From positions 400,348 to 464,347 of the forward strand of contig DGQP01000007.1 of assembly GCA_002400415.1 (NCBI GenBank): a DNA stretch of 64,000 nucleotides, read 5' to 3'. The position numbers were made by a program, and so were the translations under genes. This DNA comes from Chitinophagaceae bacterium UBA4411. Lineage in GTDB: Bacteria; Bacteroidota; Bacteroidia; Chitinophagales; Chitinophagaceae. Below are positions 16,822 to 25,683 of the stretch, piece by piece. Position 1 is the stretch's first letter. Every line of letters starts with the position of its first letter. A model generated the notes under the pieces. The model had not been told where the DNA came from and searched no databases. It was given only the letters and a program-made list of their open reading frames with translations.

Positions 16822-18801
16822 TTAAACATCCAGTTTTGCATATTTTGCATGGCTTTCGATGAATTCCCTCCTCGGAGCTACTTCATCACCCATCAGCATG
16901 CTGAAAATGCGGTCCGCTTCCAGGGCACTTTGGATAGTCACCTGCTTCAATGTCCTGGTTTCGGGGTTCATGGTAGTATCCCAAAGCTGGTTTGCATTCA
17001 TTTCACCCAAGCCTTTGTACCGCTGGATATTCACGGAATCTTCTTTACCGCCCCCCAATCTTTCCACTAACAGTTTCCTTTGCTCTTCATTATAGGCATA
17101 AACCTGCTCCTTGCCTTTTTTTACGAGATATAATGGTGGCTGGGCAATGTACACATAGCCCTGCTCTACCAGCTCCTTCATGTACCGGAACACAAAAGTC
17201 AGGATCAGGGTGGCGATATGCGAACCGTCCACGTCGGCATCGGTCATGATAATCAGCTTGTGATAACGGAGCTTTGCGATATCAAGAGCTTTGGGATCTT
17301 CGGGTGTCCCCATCTTCACGCCCAGCGCTGTGAACATATTCCGGATCTCTTCATTGTCATAGATCTTATGTTCCATTGCTTTTTCCACGTTCAGGATCTT
17401 ACCTCTTAACGGGAGGATGGCCTGGAAACTCCTGTCTCTTCCCTGCTTGGCTGTTCCACCTGCCGAGTCTCCCTCGACAAGGAATAATTCGCAACGGTCG
17501 GGGTCACGGTCAGAGCAGTCGGCCAACTTACCCGGTAAGCCACCGCCGGTTAATACGGATTTCCGTTGAACCAATTCCCTCGCTTTCCTGGCTGCAGCCC
17601 TTGCCTGTGCCGCAAGGATTACTTTATTAATTATGTTTTTAGCATCCCGCGGATTTTCTTCCAGGTAAGCATCCAGCACTTTAGAAACGGTGCTATCCAC
17701 CACTCCCATCACTTCACTGTTACCTAATTTGGTTTTCGTTTGCCCTTCAAACTGCGGTTCGGGAACTTTTACTGAGATAATGGCACTTAATCCTTCACGG
17801 AAGTCGTCACCTTCAATCTCCACTTTAGCTTTTTCAAACAAACCGTTTTTATCGCCATAGCTTTTGAATACCCTTGTTAAAGCACGGCGGAAGCCAGCCA
17901 CATGGGTCCCCCCTTCAATTGTGTTGATATTATTTACATACGAATAGATATGTTCGCTGTAGGTATCATTATAATTTAAGGCAACATCTACGGCTACATT
18001 AGTATTCTCATCATGCCCTTCCACATAAAGAACATTAGGAATAAGCGGGTTGCGGCCGGCGGCTTTATCCAGCATTTCCACAAATTCCACGATGCCACCT
18101 TCGCTGTAGAACTCGGAACTAAATGGTTGCTGGTTATCGTCCAGTTCACGAAGATCCGTCAGCCTGATACGGATCTTCTTATTCAGGTAGGCCAGTTCAC
18201 GAAGGCGGCCCTCCAGGATATCACGGGTGTAAACAGTAGTCAGGAAAATACTGGCATCAGGCCAGAAATGAACTCTTGTGCCTGTTGTTTCACTGCTGCC
18301 TATTTCACGAACTGCATACTGGGGGATACCTGTATGATACTCCTGTTCAAATTTTTTACCATCACGGTTAACAGTAACATGCAGTTTTGTACTTAATGCG
18401 TTTACGCAGCTCACACCCACACCATGCAAACCGCCGGATACTTTATAAGAACCTTTATCAAACTTACCACCCGCATGCAGTACCGTCATGACGACTTCCA
18501 GCGCTGACCTTTTTTCTTTGGTATGCATGGCAGTGGGAATACCACGGCCGTCATCTTCTACCGAAATGGAATTATCTTCATATATCGTAACAGATATATT
18601 CTTACAATAACCGGCGAGGGCTTCATCAATTGAGTTGTCAACGACCTCATACACCAGGTGGTGTAAACCCTTTACACCAATATCCCCGATATACATGGCC
18701 GGGCGCTTACGAACAGCTTCCAATCCCTCTAACACCTGTATACTATCGGCACTGTAACCGGCCGAAATTTCGGCTGCTTTTTCTTTTGCTTCAGTAGTCA
18801 T
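16822..18801 (-). CDS. gyrB: DNA gyrase subunit B
   Basis: ATPase subunit of DNA gyrase, which introduces negative supercoils. The 659-residue protein shows the GHKL ATPase motifs EVVDNSIDEALAGYC, DDGRGIPTAMH and GGLHGVGVSCVNALS. The TOPRIM domain has LVEGDSAGGTAKQGRD and DADVDGSHIATLIL, and the C-terminal GyrA-interacting part has RYKGLGEMN. The length is typical of the short GyrB form without the enterobacterial insert. ParE would be similar, but the YVYIAQPPLYLVKKGKEQVY segment fits GyrB. It is transcribed alone with its own terminator. Confidence 0.95.
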   Translation of the reverse strand: MTTEAKEKAAEISAGYSADSIQVLEGLEAVRKRPAMYIGDIGVKGLHHLVYEVVDNSIDEALAGYCKNISVTIYEDNSISVEDDGRGIPTAMHTKEKRSALEVVMTVLHAGGKFDKGSYKVSGGLHGVGVSCVNALSTKLHVTVNRDGKKFEQEYHTGIPQYAVREIGSSETTGTRVHFWPDASIFLTTVYTRDILEGRLRELAYLNKKIRIRLTDLRELDDNQQPFSSEFYSEGGIVEFVEMLDKAAGRNPLIPNVLYVEGHDENTNVAVDVALNYNDTYSEHIYSYVNNINTIEGGTHVAGFRRALTRVFKSYGDKNGLFEKAKVEIEGDDFREGLSAIISVKVPEPQFEGQTKTKLGNSEVMGVVDSTVSKVLDAYLEENPRDAKNIINKVILAAQARAAARKARELVQRKSVLTGGGLPGKLADCSDRDPDRCELFLVEGDSAGGTAKQGRDRSFQAILPLRGKILNVEKAMEHKIYDNEEIRNMFTALGVKMGTPEDPKALDIAKLRYHKLIIMTDADVDGSHIATLILTFVFRYMKELVEQGYVYIAQPPLYLVKKGKEQVYAYNEEQRKLLVERLGGGKEDSVNIQRYKGLGEMNANQLWDTTMNPETRTLKQVTIQSALEADRIFSMLMGDEVAPRREFIESHAKYAKLDV

Positions 18802-18846
18802 ATAATGAGAAAATCCCCCTGTTAAAAATGAAAAAAATATAACTCA

Positions 18847-18854
18847 CAAATTTA
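18847..18854 (-). promoter_or_regulatory. Candidate -7 element for gyrB
   Basis: The minus strand reads TAAATTTG, a full match to TAnnTTTG, 46 nt before the gyrB start. No clear -33 partner is seen. Confidence 0.35.
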
Positions 18855-18921
18855 CGGAAATAGACCCGGCTGGCAGGCTTTTATAAGCTCTTTTTTACAC
18901 TATTTTTCGGGTGTTGTGGAT

Positions 18922-18950
18922 AAAAGAAAATGCCCGGTAAACGGGCATTT
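18922..18950 (-). terminator. Intrinsic terminator after lpxC-fabZ
   Basis: Perfect 9-bp stem AAATGCCCG/CGGGCATTT with a 5-nt loop. The minus strand continues TTTTCTTTT. Confidence 0.85.
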
Positions 18951-18993
18951 CAGCTTTATTATAATGGGTAAAAAAGGCCGTAAAATCCACTTA

Positions 18994-20433
18994 TTATCTC
19001 TTCACGATCTGGGCAACCAGGTCAGCCTCAGCACATACTTTGTTACCGACGTAAGTAGTCCCTTTCATTTCACAAATACCCCGGCGGATAGGGGCTGATA
19101 ATTCCATCTTCAGGATCAGCGTATCACCCGGTTTTACCATTTGTTTGAACTTGCAGTTATCGATCTTCAGGAAATAAGTATCATACTGGCCTTCGCCACT
19201 GAGATTAATGGCAAGAATACCCCCGCATTGTGCAAGGGCTTCAATTTGCAATACACCGGGCATAACAGGATTGCCGGGGAAATGCCCCTGGAAAAACCAT
19301 TCGTTAAACGTTACATTCTTAATACCGACAATATGCGTATCGCTCAATTCAATGATCTTATCCACCAGTGCAAAAGGGAAGCGGTGGGGTAATGTTTTTT
19401 CAATGAATTGCTGATCATACACCGGGGGAAGGGTCGGGTCATACACCGGAACACCACGGGTATGCTTATTCTTCTTGATATATTGCTTGATCTTTTTGGC
19501 AAACTCCACATTGGTACTGTGGCCGGGGCGGTTGGCAATGATCCTCCCTTTTATGGGGTAACCGATCAGCGCAAGGTCACCCACCACATCCAGCAGTTTA
19601 TGCCTGGCAGGCTCATTGGGGAAACGTAATACAAGGTTATTGAGGTACCCTTCGCTTTTTACCTCGATCCTATCTTTCTTAAATATCTTCTGTAAACGTT
19701 CCATAGCTGTATCATCCACCGGCTTGTCAACAATAACTATCGCATTGTTGACATCCCCGCCTTTAATCAGGTTATGATCCAGCAACATTTCCAGTTCATG
19801 TAAAAAACAAAACGTACGGCAGGGAGCTATTTCGGTTTTGAAATCACTCAGATGTTTTAATCCTGCATGTTGTGTGCCTAATACCGGGGAATTGAAATCG
19901 ATCAGTGTGGTGACATTGTATTCCATGGCGGGCATAACCACCATTTCTACTCTTTTCGCTTCATCGTAGTAATAGATATTTTCATCAATACTGTACCAGA
20001 CTTTTGCGGCATCCTGTTCTAAAATCCCGGCTTCTTCGATCAGTTCCACAAAAGGTTGAGAACTGCCGTCCATAATTGGCATTTCGGGCCCGTTAATTTC
20101 CATAAGGCAGTTATCAATGCCCATACCGACTAAAGCAGCCAGTACATGCTCAACGGTACTGATCTTGGCACCATTAGCTTCCAGTGTTGTGCCACGACTT
20201 ACATCCGTTACCAGGTCACAATCTGCTTTAATTACCGGCTGATTGGGTAAATCAATTCGCTGGAACTGGAATCCAAAACCCGGGCTGGCCGGTTTCAGGG
20301 TCAGGTCTGCCATAACGCCCGTGTGCAATCCGGTACCGGATATGCTTATGGGCGATTTTAAAGTATGCTGTTTATCGGGATTGAAACTGGCAATTTCGCC
20401 GGCAGCTGTTTTTTTTTCTATAAGGGGATTCAT
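18994..20433 (-). CDS. lpxC: Bifunctional UDP-3-O-acyl-GlcNAc deacetylase / 3-hydroxyacyl-ACP dehydratase
   Basis: A 479-residue fusion of LpxC, the committed step of lipid A synthesis, with FabZ of fatty acid elongation. The fusion is characteristic of Bacteroidota. The LpxC part (about residues 22-310) shows SGTGLHTG, the zinc motif in STVEHVLAALVG, PIMDGSSQPFVE and NRPGHSTNVEFAKK. The FabZ part (about 330-479) shows LPHRFPFALVDKI and the catalytic HFPGNPVMPGVLQIEALAQ. About 20 residues (MNPLIEKKTAAGEIASFNPD) precede the usual start KQHTLKSPI. A TATCTTTG element lies just before the ATG, which supports this start. Downstream, lpxA is often found in related genomes, but here gyrB follows. 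Confidence 0.96.
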   Translation of the reverse strand: MNPLIEKKTAAGEIASFNPDKQHTLKSPISISGTGLHTGVMADLTLKPASPGFGFQFQRIDLPNQPVIKADCDLVTDVSRGTTLEANGAKISTVEHVLAALVGMGIDNCLMEINGPEMPIMDGSSQPFVELIEEAGILEQDAAKVWYSIDENIYYYDEAKRVEMVVMPAMEYNVTTLIDFNSPVLGTQHAGLKHLSDFKTEIAPCRTFCFLHELEMLLDHNLIKGGDVNNAIVIVDKPVDDTAMERLQKIFKKDRIEVKSEGYLNNLVLRFPNEPARHKLLDVVGDLALIGYPIKGRIIANRPGHSTNVEFAKKIKQYIKKNKHTRGVPVYDPTLPPVYDQQFIEKTLPHRFPFALVDKIIELSDTHIVGIKNVTFNEWFFQGHFPGNPVMPGVLQIEALAQCGGILAINLSGEGQYDTYFLKIDNCKFKQMVKPGDTLILKMELSAPIRRGICEMKGTTYVGNKVCAEADLVAQIVKR

Positions 20434-20438
20434 ATTGA

Positions 20439-20446
20439 CAAAGATA
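20439..20446 (-). promoter_or_regulatory. Candidate -7 element for lpxC-fabZ
   Basis: The minus strand reads TATCTTTG, an exact TAnnTTTG match, 5 nt upstream of the ATG. This implies a near-leaderless transcript and a promoter separate from lpxD. Confidence 0.4.
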
Positions 20447-20599
20447 GGAATTAGAAAGTAGTCGGAAGGGGCTGCCGGGGTTTTTGGACGGTGGTTTTCT
20501 GCCTTTAATCATACCTGTACCTGCTTAAGGTCATTCTTAGGGGAAGCCTCACGGAATTACCTTAACAGGGAAATTATCCCATCTCAAAAATTGCTGCAT

Positions 20600-21181
20600 A
20601 TGAAAAAGTTTTTTCTTCCACTCCTCTTATTAATAAGTTCTGTAGCGGTTGGCCAGGCCTGGGCTAAACAATATGATTTTGTGGATGATTGTATCTGTGG
20701 CCTCGCTAAAGTGGGCAAGGACAGTAAATTTGGTTTTGTTGACAATAAAGGTAACCTTGTTGTCCCGATAATTTACGATGAGGCACTATCATTTAGTGAA
20801 GGAATGGCTGCCATCAGGGAAGGTAAATTATGGGGTTACCTGGATAGTACAGGTGTCATTGTAATTAAACCCCAGTATGAAGAAGCTATGTCTTTTACAG
20901 ACAGCCTGGCTGCTGTTAAAAAAGGCGGCCATTTCGGGTATATTGACCGTGATAACCATGTAGTGATTCCTTTTGAATATGAAATGGCAGGGAGTTTTGG
21001 GGAAGGGCTGGCACCGGTATCTAATGCAAAAGAGCTATGGGGATACATTAATCAAAAAGGAAAACTGGTGATTGGTTTCAGTTTCACATTTGCCGACAGG
21101 TTCAGTGAGGGCCAGGCAAGAGTGATGAAAGCAAGTCGTTTGTATTATATCGACAGGAACGGGAAGGAAGTGAATCAATGA
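20600..21181 (+). CDS. Secreted WG-repeat protein
   Basis: A 193-residue protein starting MKKFFLPLLLLISSVAVGQ, a clear signal peptide. This ATG is preferred to one three codons upstream (20591). At least four WG-type repeats follow, each with the pattern G-(F/Y)-(V/L/I)-(D/N)-x-x-G-x-x-V-(V/I)-x-P: GFVDNKGNLVVP, GYLDSTGVIVIKP, GYIDRDNHVVIP and GYINQKGKLVI. WG repeats form beta-rich folds of unknown function in exported bacterial proteins. The gene is opposite in direction to lpxD and lpxC and sits between them, which separates two genes often adjacent in this phylum. A terminator follows. Confidence 0.85.
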   Translation: MKKFFLPLLLLISSVAVGQAWAKQYDFVDDCICGLAKVGKDSKFGFVDNKGNLVVPIIYDEALSFSEGMAAIREGKLWGYLDSTGVIVIKPQYEEAMSFTDSLAAVKKGGHFGYIDRDNHVVIPFEYEMAGSFGEGLAPVSNAKELWGYINQKGKLVIGFSFTFADRFSEGQARVMKASRLYYIDRNGKEVNQ

Positions 21182-21208
21182 GAAAATAACTCGCTAAGTA
21201 TTACGATA

Positions 21209-21237
21209 AAGGAGCTTTACCAGGCTCCTTTTTATTT
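21209..21237 (+). terminator. Intrinsic terminator after the WG-repeat gene
   Basis: Stem AAGGAGC/GCTCCTT with an 8-nt loop, followed by TTTATTT. It touches the convergent lpxD stop codon. Confidence 0.8.
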
Positions 21238-22279
21238 AAACCTTTTCAGCCAGCAATTGCCTGATCAATGCTTCCAGTTCTTTTACCCTTTTTTCCAGTT
21301 CGGGTAGTTTGCGGTTAACCGCCTGGCTGCGCAGGGCGGCGGTATAATCATAGGCAGGGGAGCCGGTAACCGCTTTACCGGGGTCGATTGATTTACTGAC
21401 ACCGCTTTGTGCATTCACTTTAGCACCATCGCCTAATTGAATATGGCCAACAATGCCGGCCTGTCCGCCGATCATCACACCATTCCCGATTTTGGTACTG
21501 CCACTTACACCGGCCTGCGCAGCTATTACCGTGCTGTTACCAATCTCCACATTATGGGCAATCTGGATCAGGTTGTCCAGCTTGGCGCCACTCTTTATTA
21601 AGGTAGAACCAATTGTGGCCCGGTCAATCGTAGTGTTAGCACCAATCTCTACATTGTCCTGTATTACTACATTTCCGATCTGCGGTACTTTTTTAAAACT
21701 TCCATCGGCCTGCGGGGCAAAACCAAACCCGTCGCTGCCGATCACCGTGCCGGCGTGGATAATAACGTTATTGCCAACCACGCAATCATGATAAATTTTT
21801 ACACCCGGATGAATGATACAATTATCCCCGATGGAAACATTATTCCCGATATAGGCATTGGGATAGATTTTTGTATTCTTTCCGATTTTTGCTTTTTCCC
21901 CGATGTAAGCAAATGCCCCGATAAACACCTGCTCACCACACACAGCTGTTTTGGCAATATAACTGGGCTCCTGCACACCGCTTAATTGCTGTTGCATGAT
22001 TTCCTGGTATTTGCTGAGTAAAGTGGCAAAAGCTGTATAGGCATCAGCTACACGGATCAGGGTCGCCTGTATGGGTTGTTTTAACTGGAAACCTTCATTG
22101 ATGATAATTACAGAGGCTTTCGTGGTATAGATATAGTCCTCGTACTTGGGGTTGGCAAGAAAGCTAAGCTGCCCTTCCCCGGCTTCTTCGATTTTTCCAA
22201 AAGAGTTAACGGATGCAGAAGGGTCGCCTTCAATGGTGCCATTGATGAGCAGGGCAATTTGAGCAGCAGGAAAAGTCAT
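21236..22279 (-). CDS. lpxD: UDP-3-O-(3-hydroxyacyl)glucosamine N-acyltransferase
   Basis: Adds the second acyl chain in lipid A synthesis, using acyl-ACP. The 347-residue protein has the N-terminal uridine-binding domain (about 1-100, with GQLSFLANPKYEDYIYTT) and then a left-handed beta helix of hexapeptide repeats (IGNNVSIGDNCIIHPGVKI and following). It carries the catalytic His region GSDGFGFAP, and a C-terminal helix (LEKRVKELEALIRQLLAEK). The length is normal. It is 14 bp downstream of the HD hydrolase gene on the same strand, so the two form an operon. The convergent WG-repeat gene separates it from lpxC-fabZ. Confidence 0.96.
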   Translation of the reverse strand: MTFPAAQIALLINGTIEGDPSASVNSFGKIEEAGEGQLSFLANPKYEDYIYTTKASVIIINEGFQLKQPIQATLIRVADAYTAFATLLSKYQEIMQQQLSGVQEPSYIAKTAVCGEQVFIGAFAYIGEKAKIGKNTKIYPNAYIGNNVSIGDNCIIHPGVKIYHDCVVGNNVIIHAGTVIGSDGFGFAPQADGSFKKVPQIGNVVIQDNVEIGANTTIDRATIGSTLIKSGAKLDNLIQIAHNVEIGNSTVIAAQAGVSGSTKIGNGVMIGGQAGIVGHIQLGDGAKVNAQSGVSKSIDPGKAVTGSPAYDYTAALRSQAVNRKLPELEKRVKELEALIRQLLAEKV

Positions 22280-22293
22280 GAGTCGTTATTTAA

Positions 22294-23508
22294 CTATCGG
22301 ATATAACAAATGTAATATTTTTTAACCGGGCTGGCCAGCCGGGGATGAATCAGCGCATTGTCCACTTGCGAAATATCTTTCACGGTTCCGTCTTTGAATA
22401 AAATATTGATCTTTTCATCCAGCGGGTTATAAGTGGTGCTGATTGCATCACCTGTAAAAACAAAATAACCTGCTTCTGTATCGCTGATGTCAAACCTTGC
22501 CATTATTTCTTTTTTCTTTGTTGTTTCCGGTTCCGGATCAAAAGGGTCTGCCTGCAGCTTTACTTTGAATAACTTCCGGTCGATCAGAGAACGACAAAGT
22601 GTTGATAATATTTTATCAGGATGCAAACACCAGTTTTTGATGGTGGCCATCACATCGTGATCGTCCAGCTGACAAAATGTATCTAAATGAATGCTAACAG
22701 GTGCCTTGCCGTCTGTTTGTTGTAAAAAGAAATCCAGTGCTGCTGAAACCGCATTGACTTTTTCCCCTTTCCCGATCAGTTCTTTCGCCCTGCGGATAAT
22801 TTTTACCAGTATCATTTCAGCGCCCAGCACTGTTTTGTGCAAATACACCTGCCAGTACATCAGCCTGCGGCTCACTAAAAACTTTTCGATGGAGTAAATA
22901 GCTTTTTCTTCCACCATCAGCTGACCTTCTTTTACGGCCAGCATTTTAATAATCCGGTCATAACCGATCACTCCTTCTGCCACACCGGTAAAAAAACTAT
23001 CCCGGTTCAGGTAGTCCATCCGGTCCACATCCAGCTGGCCGGATACTAACTGGTGTAAAAAAGGTTTGGGGTATTTATTGGTAAAAATGGCTATTGCGGT
23101 TTGTAATTGCCCGTTAAATTCCTCATCCAGTTTTTTGATCAGCAACAGGGAAATTGTTTCATGGTGTACATGAGAGATCAGTTCCTGTTCTAATGCATGT
23201 GAATAAGGCCCATGACCTATATCATGTAACAAGATGGCAATCTTTGCTCCAAGTTCTTCCTCTCCGGTTATGGCAATTCCTTTACTTTTTAGTTCAGATA
23301 AGGCCATACTCATGAGATGGTAAGCCCCAAGGGAATGATGCAACCTTGAATGAACGGCACCCGGATAGACCAGGTGAGCAAATGCCATCTGGTGAATATT
23401 TCGCAGCCGCTGGTACCAGGGATGAGAAATAATCTGCAGGATCAGCGGGTGATCAATTGTAATAAAACCATAGACCGGGTCGTTGATGATCTTGCGAACT
23501 GGCGTCAT
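22294..23508 (-). CDS. HD-domain metal-dependent phosphohydrolase (dGTPase-like)
   Basis: A 404-residue HD-superfamily enzyme. The metal-binding residues are visible in SRLHHSLGAYHL (first His), LLHDIGHGPYSHALE (the HD pair) and QLDVDRMDYLNRDSFFTG. Related proteins cleave nucleoside triphosphates or other phosphoesters; the substrate is not known. It shares an operon with lpxD (14-bp gap), a pairing I recall from many Bacteroidota, although no link to lipid A is established. It is divergent from porX, with a TACTTTTG promoter-like element upstream. Confidence 0.88.
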   Translation of the reverse strand: MTPVRKIINDPVYGFITIDHPLILQIISHPWYQRLRNIHQMAFAHLVYPGAVHSRLHHSLGAYHLMSMALSELKSKGIAITGEEELGAKIAILLHDIGHGPYSHALEQELISHVHHETISLLLIKKLDEEFNGQLQTAIAIFTNKYPKPFLHQLVSGQLDVDRMDYLNRDSFFTGVAEGVIGYDRIIKMLAVKEGQLMVEEKAIYSIEKFLVSRRLMYWQVYLHKTVLGAEMILVKIIRRAKELIGKGEKVNAVSAALDFFLQQTDGKAPVSIHLDTFCQLDDHDVMATIKNWCLHPDKILSTLCRSLIDRKLFKVKLQADPFDPEPETTKKKEIMARFDISDTEAGYFVFTGDAISTTYNPLDEKINILFKDGTVKDISQVDNALIHPRLASPVKKYYICYIR

Positions 23509-23546
23509 TGTTGCTTTTTTGTTAAAGGCCCCGGAAGGGCTGGCGG

Positions 23547-23554
23547 CAAAAGTA
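23547..23554 (-). promoter_or_regulatory. Candidate -7 element for the HD hydrolase-lpxD operon
   Basis: The minus strand reads TACTTTTG, a TAnnTTTG match 38 nt upstream of the ATG. Confidence 0.35.
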
Positions 23555-23575
23555 CAACGACCCGGCTTAATAAGC

Positions 23576-23614
23576 TATTTTTGAAAGAGGCAGATCCGGT
23601 TTCCCGTAAACCGG
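23576..23614 (+). promoter_or_regulatory. Candidate porX promoter element and leader hairpin
   Basis: TATTTTTG (23576-23583) matches TAnnTTTG. It is followed by a perfect 7-bp inverted repeat CCGGTTT/AAACCGG with a 5-nt loop (23596-23614), about 45 nt before the porX ATG. The hairpin could be a leader structure or a protein-binding site; nothing in the sequence decides this. Confidence 0.35.
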
Positions 23615-23657
23615 GTACGTAAAACAAGGATACAATCTAACTTTTTAAACTATAAGA

Positions 23658-25214
23658 ATGGCAGTTGCAAAAATTATCTGGGTGGACGATGAAATAGAGA
23701 GTTTACAATCTCAGAAGATTTTCCTGGAAAATAAGGGATATGAAGTGCAGACTTTTACGAATGGGTTTGATGCAATAGATTACGTAAAGGACAATTTGGT
23801 GGATGTGGTATTGATTGATGAGACGATGCCCGGCATTACGGGTCTTGAAACCCTGGCCAAGATCAAAGAAGTCAAACAATCATTGCCTGTTGTACTGATT
23901 ACCAAGAATGAAACAGAGAACCTGATGGACGAAGCTATCGGTTCGCAGATCAGCGATTATCTGATCAAACCGGTAAACCCTAACCAGGTTTGGCTGAGTC
24001 TGAAAAAAATCATTGACAACAGGAGATTGGTGGCAGAAAAAACAACGACAGCCTATCAGCAGCAGTTTCGTAACCTGTTTATGGCGCTGAACAGCAACCC
24101 GGACTACAATGAGTGGATGGATATTTATAAAAAGCTGGTATACTGGGAACTGGAAATGCAGAAAAGTGACAGCCCTGAAATGCAGGAAGTACTGCAAAGT
24201 CAGAAAGCTGAAGCTAATACCGAATTCTTCAAATTCGTTTCGAGAAACTATGCAGGCTGGGCGTCTCCTAAAAGTACTGATGGCCCGGTGATGAGTCATT
24301 CCCTTGTACAGTTTAAAGTGCTGCCTCATGTTGAAAAAGGAACTCCTTTGTTTTTTGTGGTTATTGATAATCTCCGGTTTGATCAGTGGAAAGCGATACA
24401 ACCCATTTTTGCGGAGAGTTTCCGCATCCTGGAAGAAGATAGTTTTTACAGTATCCTGCCGACCGCCACGCAGTATTGCCGCAATGCTATTTTTTCAGGA
24501 CTGATGCCCATTGACATAGAAAAACAATTTCCTGTACAATGGAAAAACGATGATGAAGAAGGAGGAAAGAACTTGCATGAGGAAGAATTTTTCCGGGCAC
24601 AATTGAAAAGGCTGGGAAAAGGGGACCTGAAAGTTTCTTACACCAAAGTATTGAACAACCAGGCGGGGCTTGATCTGGTGAATAATATCCATAATCTGCT
24701 GAACAATGATATTAATGTTATCGTATACAATTTTGTGGATATGCTCAGCCATGCCCGCACGGAAATGGAAGTATTAAAAGAACTGGCTGGTGATGAAATG
24801 AGTTACCGCAGTATCACTGCAAGCTGGTTTGAGCATTCACCGCTGCACCAGGCGTTGAAAAAAGTGGCGGAGAAAAATATCAGGATCGTACTGGCTACAG
24901 ATCATGGCAGTGTGAGAGTGAAAACACCGTATAAAGTGGTGGGAGATAAACAGACCACCACTAATCTGCGGTATAAACACGGACGTAATTTAAATTACGA
25001 ACCGAAAGAAGTACTGGCTTTCCGTGACCCGAGAGAAGCAGGTTTGCCGGTGCCGACTGTTAATTCTTCTTTCATCTTTGCCAAGGAAGATAGTTTTCTT
25101 TGTTATCCCAATAACTACAATTATTATGTAAACTATTATAAGAATACTTTCCAGCACGGAGGCGTCAGCCTCGAGGAAATGATTGTTCCTGTGATCAAGA
25201 TGCAAAGCAAATAG
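23658..25214 (+). CDS. porX: PorX-type response regulator with PglZ domain
   Basis: Response regulator that in Porphyromonas and Flavobacterium relatives controls the type IX secretion system with the kinase PorY. The 518-residue protein has a receiver domain (1-125) with the acidic pair D10/D11, phospho-acceptor Asp54 in VVLIDETMPG and the conserved lysine in DYLIKP. A helical linker follows, then a PglZ domain of the alkaline phosphatase superfamily (about 200-518), with VVIDNLRFDQWK, SILPTATQYCRNAIFSG and ATDHGSVRV as likely metal-site motifs. No PorY is adjacent. Two likely T9SS cargo proteins are encoded in this window (4768 and 11013). Confidence 0.93.
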   Translation: MAVAKIIWVDDEIESLQSQKIFLENKGYEVQTFTNGFDAIDYVKDNLVDVVLIDETMPGITGLETLAKIKEVKQSLPVVLITKNETENLMDEAIGSQISDYLIKPVNPNQVWLSLKKIIDNRRLVAEKTTTAYQQQFRNLFMALNSNPDYNEWMDIYKKLVYWELEMQKSDSPEMQEVLQSQKAEANTEFFKFVSRNYAGWASPKSTDGPVMSHSLVQFKVLPHVEKGTPLFFVVIDNLRFDQWKAIQPIFAESFRILEEDSFYSILPTATQYCRNAIFSGLMPIDIEKQFPVQWKNDDEEGGKNLHEEEFFRAQLKRLGKGDLKVSYTKVLNNQAGLDLVNNIHNLLNNDINVIVYNFVDMLSHARTEMEVLKELAGDEMSYRSITASWFEHSPLHQALKKVAEKNIRIVLATDHGSVRVKTPYKVVGDKQTTTNLRYKHGRNLNYEPKEVLAFRDPREAGLPVPTVNSSFIFAKEDSFLCYPNNYNYYVNYYKNTFQHGGVSLEEMIVPVIKMQSK

Positions 25215-25330
25215 GAGAATGGTGAATGGTTGTGGAAAAATCCTGCTGAAGCGAACTTTCCCCTGGTGGGGATATGCTTAAATTTGCTTTTTGATAACCC
25301 ATATTCTATTATCCGTTTTCCATTTACCAG
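25215..25330. repeat. Inverted heptad repeat array, porX to 25331 gap
   Basis: After the porX stop, units of the form ATGGnnn recur (25219-25232). Before the next ATG, five consecutive 7-nt units of the form nnnCCAT, two of them degenerate (25296-25330), run in the opposite sense. About 65 nt separate the arms. Same layout as the arrays at 51617, 53078 and 60271, but weaker. Confidence 0.45.
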
Positions 25331-25615
25331 ATGAAATATACCCAAACAACCCTTGATAAATTAGAAGCTATTCCTGAGCAATCGGGGTATGTATTGCGCT
25401 ATGAAAGAGGCACTTTTCAAAGCGGTTACTGTATCCTGGAATTGAAAAAAGTGGTGGTGTTGAATAAATTCCTGCAGACTGAGGGCAGGATCAATACCCT
25501 GATTGACCTGATCCCGCAACTGGATATCAACCCGGATACACTTACTGAGGAATCTAAGAAACTCTATCTGGACATTATTTCCAGGCTGGAAATTGAGGAG
25601 AATGGGTCCAAATAA
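25331..25615 (+). CDS. Small protein of unknown function, probably conserved in Bacteroidota
   Basis: The 94-residue soluble protein starts MKYTQTTLDKLEAI and has a beta-rich N-terminal half (GYVLRYERGTFQSGYCILEL, then KKVVVLNKFL) and a helical, acidic C-terminal half (LTEESKKLYLDIISRLEIEE). I recall similar sequences next to other Bacteroidota genes but know no function. It has no signal peptide, metal motif or nucleotide-binding motif. It lies 68 bp before the MBL hydrolase gene on the same strand and may be co-transcribed with it. Its start codon directly follows a degenerate heptad array. Confidence 0.75.
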   Translation: MKYTQTTLDKLEAIPEQSGYVLRYERGTFQSGYCILELKKVVVLNKFLQTEGRINTLIDLIPQLDINPDTLTEESKKLYLDIISRLEIEENGSK

Positions 25616-25683
25616 GCTAAACGCTCTTAATTGTTCGTCAATGCGTCAGATGCGGTTAACTAATTAACCGATAACTTTACGCT

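Noticed and set aside
25640..25680. Palindrome CGGTTAA/TTAACCG before the MBL hydrolase gene
   Set aside because: A real 7-bp inverted repeat, but short, A+T-rich and overlapping a promoter-like box; not enough to call a site.
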